In this document: positions 7,374-13,500 of the stretch, piece after piece | Position numbering within the stretch: position 1 is the stretch's first letter | Layout: each line of letters opens with the position of its first letter | DNA from: Symbiodinium natans | Lineage: Eukaryota; Sar; Dinophyceae; Suessiales; Symbiodiniaceae | Reading direction: 5' to 3' | DNA: 13,500 bases | Assembly: GCA_905221605.1 (NCBI GenBank) | Contig: CAJNDS010002829.1 | Span: 64,001 to 77,500, forward strand | The notes under the pieces: model-generated | Database searches by the model: none | Told to the model about the DNA's origin: nothing | Seen by the model: the letters and a program-made list of their open reading frames with translations, nothing else | Position numbers and translations under genes: made by a program

Positions 7374-7934
7374 CTTCGGCCAGCAGCCAGAGAGAAGCCC
7401 TGAGCTTGTCATTGTATCTGCTGCCTCGCAGCGATGGCCTGCTGACTGGGCTCACGTGACGACGCGGTTCTCATTTTCTTTTGCGGCCTTGCTTAGTGAA
7501 GGAATGTGGAGGATCAGTGTCTCACGTCCGCATGCCTCTAACAGTGCCTTGAGGCTTAGCTGTTCAGATTTGTGGACCTTGTTCTGTGAGTATGATTCCT
7601 TGATGTGAGCAGGTCTGAGTTGACATGCAAGCGAGGGCGATGGAAACTGGTCCCTAGACTAGGGGGGGAGGGAGGGGGGGGGGCGGCAGCATGCAGATGA
7701 ATGCGGTGGTGGAGCTCTGTGGAGCTTTGGTTTGTCAAGAGGGATGAGTTCATCAGTAGCAGTTGGAAAGTTGCTGGGCGACACAACTAGCGCCGACAAG
7801 AGGGGTATGTGGAGGCAGGCAGATGCTGCTCATCAAATTCATGACGGCCAATGCCGCTGCTACGGCCGCTGCAAGGTATATGAAAGGGGTCACTCAGCTG
7901 TGTGGACTTACTTCAGCATGCTTCTTCTACCGCC
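7374..7934. other. Spacer or upstream introns; G-rich run
   Basis: Interrupted G runs lie at 7662-7683 (seven, three and ten Gs). A minus-strand stretch near 7550-7510 (includes LKALLEACG with a gtgaga donor) could be an upstream exon, but its phase does not meet exon 1. On the plus strand, 7815-7872 ends in a good donor (GCAAG|gtatat) and has two open frames. None is firm. Confidence 0.25.
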
Positions 7935-8280
7935 TCATCCCATCGAGGGCCCCCTGTTTGCGAGTTGCCAGTCGCGACAGGGCCCATGCCGGTGCCATCC
8001 GGCGCCAGGGCCATTGGAGCAAGTGGTGAAGGCACTCAGGCCAACAGGCGAGCCCGAGCACCCCGCGGGCACGTCGGAGGATCTGAACATGCGAGAGCAG
8101 CTGAGGTGCACAAATTGCACAAAGAGTTCGGGGCCGGCGGCCGTGGCGGAGGCGTCAGGCCAGAGACTGTCAGAGCCTGTGGAGCTGTGCCTCGGGGATC
8201 CATGGGCTTCAGGTGGACAGGGCGTCCCTCCCGGCCATGAATAGGTTCGTAGATGCCACTAGGTGCAACTGCAGTAGCCT
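7935..8280 (-). CDS. GC-rich coding-like block, strand unresolved
   Basis: A minus-strand frame is open for about 110 codons after an acceptor-like cacctag. It includes LWPDASATAAGPELFVQFV and HLSCSRMFRSSDVPAG, with strong C/G preference at third positions. The plus strand has an equally good frame ending at TAG 8242-8244, including EDLNMREQLRCTNCTKS and GQRLSEPVELCLGDPW, after a pyrimidine-rich tract near 7920-7945. Only one can be the main coding strand. The block is clearly richer in GC than its surroundings. No domain recognised. Confidence 0.35.
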
Positions 8281-8689
8281 TAGTAAGCCTTAGTATCTCC
8301 GAGTTAGTTCTTGCTGTATTCGGTCGGCACTTTTGCAACGGATCAAGCAAAGGGCCACAAGGCCGCCCGAAGTCCTGGACGCAAGTCATCAGGAGTCTCC
8401 ATCACTGAGCGAAGTATTCCACGGACTGTGGCATCTGGCCTCCACCACATGGAAAACATAGAACTATCATAGAACAAACAAATTTCAAATTAGACAAAAC
8501 ATGACTCCAACACTTCCTGGCCTGTGCTGGTGCAGAACTTTGAAAATCATCTCGGCATCTCTTCGCAGGACCGGACCTCACACAGGCATGCGCTGGCTGT
8601 GCTGTCCAAAACCAGGCGTGCACTTGCAGTTTCCAAGAGTTTTCCACTTGAAGGTTGAAGGCTGAGGGTCTGCTCAAGGCTGGAGGATT
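8281..8689. other. No firm gene; one plus-strand microexon candidate
   Basis: On the plus strand a good acceptor (catctcttcgcag) at 8568 is followed by 46 bases ending ACCAG|gcgtgc, with an open frame DRTSHRHALAVLSK. No partner exon was found. The rest shows nothing. Confidence 0.2.
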
Positions 8690-9170
8690 CCTGGGGATTT
8701 TAGAGCTTCTGCTAACCCTTCTAGGAGTTTTTTATTTGGGGGGGGGGGGGGGGGCCCTTCAAGGGCTTTGGGTTGGCGAGAAACATTCTAGGCTTTGAGG
8801 TTTAGTAGCGTTTATGCTCCATGGTTGTAGCGCTCAGGATGTTTCTAAGGTTCAAATTCAGGGTTGATGTTACAAGCTTCTTGGACTTCGGGTGTTTGGA
8901 GGCCTGCCTGCTCGGCTTAAATTCGAAGACTTTTCTGCTTCTGGGTTGAAAGGCTTCAGGGTTTAGGGTTTAGGGACCCCATTTATGGAGCAGGTTTTAG
9001 GGTAGTATAGGGGATTCATCTGTCTCGGCTGAGGGTTCAGGTGATATGTTTAGGAATGCTTTATAATGCTTTGGAGTGTGCAGAACGGTTCGGCGTCATT
9101 CTGTTCTCTAGCGCCTTTCTGGTTTGGGGTGTGTTGGGGCTGCGGCGTTGTCTTCTAAAGGCCTTGTGTT
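8690..9170 (+). repeat. G/T-rich region with short TTTAGGG array and a 17-base G run
   Basis: AGGGTTTAGGGTTTAGGG at 8958-8975 is an exact telomere-unit run. Around it lie many degenerate units such as gggttgg, ggtttag, gggttga and ttttaggg. A 17-base G run is at 8738-8754. The orientation is opposite to the array at 1000-1159. No exon is visible in this interval. Confidence 0.75.
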
Positions 9171-9395
9171 CAGAAGCTTACCTCCAAGCTGAGCTCTGAT
9201 CTTTCAGAATTCGCTTTAAGCTAAACACGTTTTGATGAGAAGCGCGCTTGTACGCGTGTTCAGCGAAGAGGGCCGAAGGATAACTCTCAGATGTCTGCGC
9301 CTCTGTCCCAGGAGAAGTGGGAGAGAGGGAGCTGGCTCCCCTAGTCTCACATGCAGGGTGGACAGCACCATGCTTCCTTGCCTTTTCGCTTCCAG

Positions 9396-9575
9396 TTTCT
9401 AAAGAGAGTTTCGCATCACATACCGATTCTGTATATCGGGCCGTGCTCCCTAACACCCAGCGTGCACTTGCGGATTTCAAATCTATCGGCCGACTTTTTG
9501 CGGATGGGTCGGTTTCACGAGAATCGAGGCGTTCCCCTGCGGAGTGCCGACTTTGCACGGCTTCGGCCTACTTAA
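9396..9575 (+). CDS. Candidate plus-strand terminal exon
   Basis: An excellent acceptor (tgcttccttgccttttcgct, then tccag) precedes an open frame of 59 codons that includes HLRISNLSADFLRMGRF and HENRGVPLRSADFARLR and ends in TAA. A second frame across the same bases (ADFKSIGRLFADGSVSRES) and a minus-strand frame of 126 codons are also open, so the call rests on the splice signal. No domain recognised. Confidence 0.3.
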   Translation, partial: FLKRVSHHIPILYIGPCSLTPSVHLRISNLSADFLRMGRFHENRGVPLRSADFARLRPT

Positions 9576-10101
9576 CCCCCCCCGCGTAGTGTAGGCCTTC
9601 CTGCCTCGTTCAATTCAAGCCTGAACCCCCAACTCAGACCCAGAGAGCGCAACATTATCCTCCCCAAAACATGTACGTGTAGCACATTTCACATAAATAT
9701 GTACACTTACTGTGATACAAGGGTATATTCCTTGATCCGCTCAAGCATCGGGCCGTAGGACTTTTGGGGGAGAAATCAGGTTGTTGCCGGGTCGCGACCA
9801 AGCCGCATTGAGAAGCGTTCTCTGAAGGACTCGAAGTCAAAACTGCTGGAATCTGATGCAGGAGAATCATTCAGAGCTAGCCGTCTCTGCCCACTTGATA
9901 AGCATGCATGTGACAAGAGGCCCTACATGCAAAGCATCTGCACTGGACACGTATGTCCACTCTCAAGCCTTTCCGCTCACACATCGTTGGAAAATCCAAA
10001 CATTCTTTCTGTCGTGCTGATATTTTCTAATCTTGCATGACAGTTGTGGGACTTCGGACCACACGCAGTATGCAGCTTTGGGAATTAATTGAATTGTCCT
10101 G
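9576..10101. other. No supported gene
   Basis: AT-richer spacer. No exon, hairpin or repeat worth naming was seen. Confidence 0.3.
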
Positions 10102-10179
10102 CTTTTGAAAACATCTCTGCCATTCTCTGCCTTCAGCTTCCAATGCCTGGATCACGACCGACTCTGGGATGACATCGCC
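10102..10179 (-). CDS. Minus-strand exon candidate
   Basis: After ctcgccgcag the frame reads GDVIPESVVIQALEAEGREW, followed by QRCFQK, an acidic amphipathic helix that looks like real protein. Possible donors are GAAG|gcagag at 10130 and AGAT|gttttc at 10112, so the true 3' border is uncertain. An upstream acceptor at gccatcag (10194) is also possible. Function unknown. It may belong with the other minus-strand segments at 10.4-11.0 kb. Confidence 0.4.
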
Positions 10180-10436
10180 CTGCGGCGAGGCAGCTGATGG
10201 CGCAGCACGCAACAGTACAACACGGTCCGTAAACACACAAAAAAGTTCAAAAAAACACGAGAAATGAATTCTTGTCAGAACTTGGATTCGTGGCCTCGGC
10301 AGGTGTGCTCTGCTCTGGTTCCAAGCGTGTGACGTGGATCGACGACACGTCGATTTGCAGCCCTGCGTTGCCCGAGCAAGCACGGAAGCAGACGGCAATA
10401 GACGGCATGATGCTCATTTGTGCTCTTAAGTTGCTC

Positions 10437-10757
10437 TTAGAATCCTTGTGCTTGAACTAGCTGATGCCAGAGGTCTTGCCCAGCTCCAACCGCCGACGCC
10501 ACTCCTAGCTCCGGGAGGCCATCTCTGGAGCTAACACGCATGAGCGGCAGATCCAGCGAATTCCAGCGAGTAACAAGCACATCTAGCACATCAAGCACCT
10601 GTACCGGTCGCAAAGTGCACAAAAGCCCAGCTCTCAGGAACATCGGCAGTGCGATCCACCACACGAACCTCAGTTCCAGCAACGTACAGCACCATTCATC
10701 ACATGTTGCGATTTGCTCATATGTGTGCTCGAAGTAGCACCGCGCCGTAAAGGATTT
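10437..10757 (-). CDS. Overlapping coding-like frames, unresolved
   Basis: One minus-strand frame is open across the whole interval (includes CYFEHTYEQIATCDEW and, later, GVASAVGAGQDLWHQLVQ). A second frame starts at an ATG at 10695, directly after two stops, and reads MVLYVAGTEVRVVDRT, then ADVPESWAFVHFATGT, up to a donor ACAG|gtgctt at 10599. The second has the better protein character, the first the greater length. A short intron near 10598-10530 could reconcile parts of both. No family recognised. Confidence 0.35.
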   Translation of the reverse strand, partial: KSFTARCYFEHTYEQIATCDEWCCTLLELRFVWWIALPMFLRAGLLCTLRPVQVLDVLDVLVTRWNSLDLPLMRVSSRDGLPELGVASAVGAGQDLWHQLVQAQGF

Positions 10758-10831
10758 TCAGGGGCAATCTTGCAACATTCCCCGGCAAGAACATTCAAGG
10801 GGATTCTATGAGCCAAGCCGTTGCGAGCCAC

Positions 10832-10988
10832 GTATGAAAATATGAAAGCCGATTGAGTTGGCAACATCAGGCCGTGGGAATGAGCGCAGGAGTCTGGCGG
10901 TTTCCGGAACAAGCCCTCCAGCAATTGAAGGACGTCTGGCAGCATCCTTTTCCGATTTCACAAGCCGCCGCGACGGATCTTTGTTAGA
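10832..10988 (-). CDS. Minus-strand exon candidate without an ATG
   Basis: After the acceptor aaaggctcag the frame reads SNKDPSRRLVKSEKDAARRP, then SIAGGLVPETARLLRSF and PRPDVANSIGFHIFI, ending at a possible donor C|gtggct. The frame has no ATG. A competing frame that does start with ATG (MLPDVLQLLEGLFRKPPD) overlaps it. The mix of charged residues and the acceptor favour the first. Function unknown. Confidence 0.4.
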
Positions 10989-11009
10989 CTGAGCCTTTGC
11001 TGGGCTTTC

Positions 11010-11342
11010 TCATGCTCTCTTCACACATCAGGTAGTTTATACTTTAACTTCATGCTGCGGACAGTTCCTCGCACTTCTTGTAGTGAATTGTAGTGGATGC
11101 CAACATCGTTGATCATCCTTGCACATGCTCACGTACTGCAACGAGCAGAAGGACGGGAGTGGAATCTGTGAAGGGTGAGTGTAGAGAAAGGATGCGTGAC
11201 ATGTTATATGAATGTTGTCAGATTGGAACTGCTTGTGTAACCGCATGTTGAGGTGATGTATTGCATTGCTCTGCGAGACATGCTTGTACAACACTGCTTC
11301 ACCACATTTCACCACGCTGGAATGTTCCATGAACATTGCTCT
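11010..11342. other. No supported gene
   Basis: Open frames on the minus strand (for example 11037-11450) have poor composition. No splice-framed exon was found. Nothing else stands out apart from isolated catgct words leading into the cluster that follows. Confidence 0.3.
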
Positions 11343-11501
11343 CATGCTCCAGGTGCAACTGCATATGCTGATCAGGTGCATGCTCCATGCTCCGACTGCT
11401 TCGCATGCTTTCAAATCTTGCAGCATGCTCCGTACTATATGTTGAACCAACAGCGATGATGCACCATTGCACAGCGAAATTTACAGCGAACAACATGCTC
11501 C
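11343..11501 (+). repeat. Cluster of CATGCTCC octamers
   Basis: The octamer is exact at 11343, 11379, 11386, 11424 and 11494, with near copies at 11404 and 11505. Five exact copies in 159 bases are far above chance. The minus-strand frame of about 220 codons that crosses this stretch (11967-11299) is rich in His, Met and Ser because of these words, and I do not regard it as a gene. Confidence 0.75.
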
Positions 11502-11684
11502 ACGATGCTCTGCTGCTTGGTACAACTGGTGGATCTCCGTGTGGGGATAATGAGATTTGCATCGCATGTTCAGCGATTCCCATACATGGGAGCTGTGCGA
11601 CGCAGCACATGGACCGTACATGTGCAGAAGGAGCATGACAGGCGATGCGGAAAGGGCCAACGAGATGGGCAAAATGAGAGACAT

Positions 11685-12120
11685 TCAGGAGGAATGACAG
11701 TCGCAGACTGCTTGGAGCTGGCAGAGGCACAGGAGTAGTTGGCTGTAGTAGCAGCACAGGAAGAGTCTTTCGCCCAGGCACACATGTTGACACAGGAACA
11801 ACAAGAATCGGCATGTGCTTCTTTTGAAATCGTGCGGGGACATGGTCTCTGAGAGGCGCACCCAAACATCTTCCACATCGCCGAAGGCTTCGCAAATACG
11901 TCGCAGGAGTGACCTCAGTGCTTGTCGGAACGCCTATCGTCCATGGCTCCGGGCTGCAGCCAGACACTTTCCATCCCGATCGAGGTCAATACCTCTCGAC
12001 CAATACCAGCGGCAGCCCGCGAAGGAAAACTCGATGTGGGCAGTTGGCCTACACGTGAAACTCATGGCCTGACCCCAAATATCCCCTCGTCGTACGCTTG
12101 GAGTCTCAATGATTCTCGGG
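11685..12120 (-). pseudogene. EF-hand-like segment with in-frame TAG
   Basis: From an acceptor at acttgtacag (12121) one frame reads PRIIETPSVRRGDIWG, then HIEFSFAGCRWYWSRG, then IDLDRDGKCL, and meets TAG at 11936-11934. The same frame continues with AFRQALRSLLRRICEAFGDV, then EDVWVRLSETMSPHDFKR, and stays open to 11685. DLDRDG (11987-11970) fits the DxDxDG calcium loop. The helix before EDVW resembles the helix between loops in the multi-EF-hand proteins common in dinoflagellates. The stop, and decay after HDFKR, suggest a broken copy. Alternatives: TAG is the end of a 59-base intron (gtattg to gatag), or two separate exons. Confidence 0.35.
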
Positions 12121-12534
12121 CTGTACAAGTTGGCAGTGCATGATCGTGAATGTGGCACGGACGAGTCATGGCCATTTCCTCCAATGGCGTGAAGGCTCGT
12201 AAGGCGAAATGGCCCGATGCCCCCACACCACGCACTGACACTGCCAGCACGCCTCCAGGAGCCAGTCTGTGCTCAGTCTCTGACGACGGCGGCTAGATCG
12301 AAGACTTTTTTGGACGGTGGCTCGTCTACGGCGCCTAGACAAACCGCTGATGCTTCTACTGTGGGTCTTCTAAGTGCCTGGAAAATCTGCTGTTATTGCT
12401 ACTGTGTCTTTTTCAAAGCTTGCTCTATAGAACCAGTTTTCCAAGGCGGCAAAGCCGGAGATGTCCACGCTCTTGCAGCGTGCTGAGGGTGCTCTTGGAG
12501 TCCTGTTTGAGTCTGCACCCCCTTTGAGCCGGCG
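12121..12534. other. Upstream part of a decayed retroelement, or spacer
   Basis: A minus-strand frame at 12062-12250 is open but has no splice support. From about 12300 the plus strand may hold reverse-transcriptase remnants in broken frames leading into the RNase H fragment (for example LLQRAEGALGVLFE at 12467-12508). I cannot identify the RT catalytic YxDD motif. Confidence 0.25.
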
Positions 12535-12720
12535 ATGGCCTTCTTGTCAAGGGTCTCAGTGGAGGGTTGGAAGGATGACATGCGCACGGACATGGCGTTG
12601 TCCTTGGCCTACGTTGCTGCTTGCCTTGAGTGTGAGGTGCCGAGGCTTGAAACGGTAGTGGATGATAGGCCGCCTGCTAGGATCTTCACTGACGGCTCTT
12701 GGGAGGGCGCGTGTGCGTGA
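12535..12720 (+). pseudogene. Retroelement fragment, connection and start of RNase H domain
   Basis: The frame reads AFLSRVSVEGWKDDMRT, then ALSLAYVAACLECEVPR and DDRPPARIFTDGSWEGACA, followed by TGA. PPARIFTDGSWEG (motif at 12682-12708) is the first strand of an RNase H fold, with the catalytic Asp of TDG, as found after the reverse transcriptase in many dinoflagellate retroelements. The preceding helix and PR.....PP spacing fit the same family. After the TGA no continuation of RNase H is recognisable, and the upstream frame is closed by TGA near 12510. The copy is therefore truncated and frame-broken. Not a functional gene. Confidence 0.65.
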
Positions 12721-13500
12721 GGTCGAAACCCGGGCGCGGTGCTTGATGCTGTGTTCATAGTTGACACCTTTCCCCGGCCAGCTTTGTAGTTTTACTCTGT
12801 ACGACAACTTCCTGGACAAATCGCAGTGGCAACAGTGGCATGCCCATCAGCCCCCGACTCAGTGTGAACGTCCTTCAGTTTTCCAACCATTTCGCATCAT
12901 ACGGACCCAAAAGAAAATTGAGGTCTTCGCAGCACAACTGTTTCGAAACTTTGCACCTCCTAAGTTTAAGTCACCCATGGAAGCGCCGCACCATCTTACA
13001 AGAGGCCGCAACAGCAAATTTCCCACTGAGTAGACTTTCAGAAAAGGTCGTGCCTGGATGGCACTCATGACCAAGTTGCGTGCGAGACATGGCTGGCGAG
13101 TTTTAGCCTAGACCACAGATAGAAGTGCGTTACAAGCCGCGGCTCGCATTGAATTAAAGGCATTTGTGTGCCTGACGAGACTTGACTCACAAGTCCTAAA
13201 TTGTATGACATCAACGACCAGCGTACGACTCTCGAACGTGGTCTTCTTTATGCCCACTTCTGAAGGCAACAACCTTGACCGCGATGCACTCAGAGCCTTC
13301 ATGGCCATGACACGAACGTGCCGGAAGCTGTTGATAGCCCTGCTATGCCTTGCTCGGGATTTGATGGGTTTTGTCAAGTTTTGTCTTCACCGCAGCGACT
13401 CGTAGAAGGTCTGCGCCAGATCGGCCACCTGTCGCAAAGAAGCCGCAAAGAGAGATTAAAGACTCACAGCAGCACTCAAGCTCAGTGTCTTCACAAGAAC
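12721..13500. other. No firm gene
   Basis: A plus-strand frame at 13166-13405 (includes EGNNLDRDALRAFMAMTR) and a minus-strand frame over the same bases are both open, without clear splice borders. It could be downstream retroelement debris; that is a guess. The rest shows nothing. Confidence 0.25.

Noticed and set aside
11299-11967. Longest open frame of the window (222 codons, minus)
   Set aside because: Composition follows the CATGCTCC cluster, it overlaps a better frame at 11821-11933, and no domain is visible.
1-13500. CRISPR arrays, prokaryotic operons, ribosome binding sites, rho-independent terminators, rRNA
   Set aside because: None were seen. The short tandem repeat at 4818-4854 has no spacers, and the hairpin at 4199-4229 has no U tract.

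Overview
This window looks like nuclear DNA of a dinoflagellate, most likely of the Suessiales (Symbiodiniaceae or Polarella-like); that assignment is inference. The signs are: no long intact reading frame (longest about 220 codons and unconvincing); coding signal in exons of 35-160 bases; introns that begin with GC as well as GT and end in AG; arrays related to the TTTAGGG telomere unit; very long C and G homopolymers; and a decayed reverse-transcriptase/RNase H fragment. No bacterial operon, ribosome binding site, tRNA, rRNA or CRISPR array was found.

The best-supported gene is on the minus strand, from about 7373 down to 3085. I reconstruct 11 exons whose phases agree throughout (882 coding bases, 293 residues plus stop, N-terminus missing). 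The first five exons read as a glycosyltransferase of the GMA12/MNN10 (GT34) type, with a sugar-nucleotide (NDP-sugar) binding DGD motif inside FVWLDGDAAILDH. The middle exons fit that fold less firmly. The last four rest on splice signals and phase only, and could belong to another gene.

Layout. 1-563: possible 3' end of a plus-strand gene. 817-901: an 85-base C run. 1000-1159: degenerate telomere-like array, C-rich strand. 1160-3084: non-coding, with an inverted-repeat element, a loose repeat family and a 50-base purine tract. 3085-7373: the glycosyltransferase-like gene. 7374-7934: G-rich spacer. 7935-8280: GC-rich block that reads as coding on both strands. 8690-9170: G/T-rich region with a short TTTAGGG array in the opposite orientation to the first. 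9396-9575: possible plus-strand terminal exon. 10100-11010 and 11685-12120: minus-strand coding-like segments of unresolved structure, one with an EF-hand-like loop and an in-frame TAG. 11343-11501: cluster of CATGCTCC octamers. 12535-12720: RNase H remnant on the plus strand. 12721-13500: nothing firm.

No cooperating gene set or new defence or mobile system can be supported. The notable points are the fragmented glycosyltransferase with mixed GT-AG/GC-AG introns and the sequence landscape around it. All splice junctions were read by eye and need transcript data.
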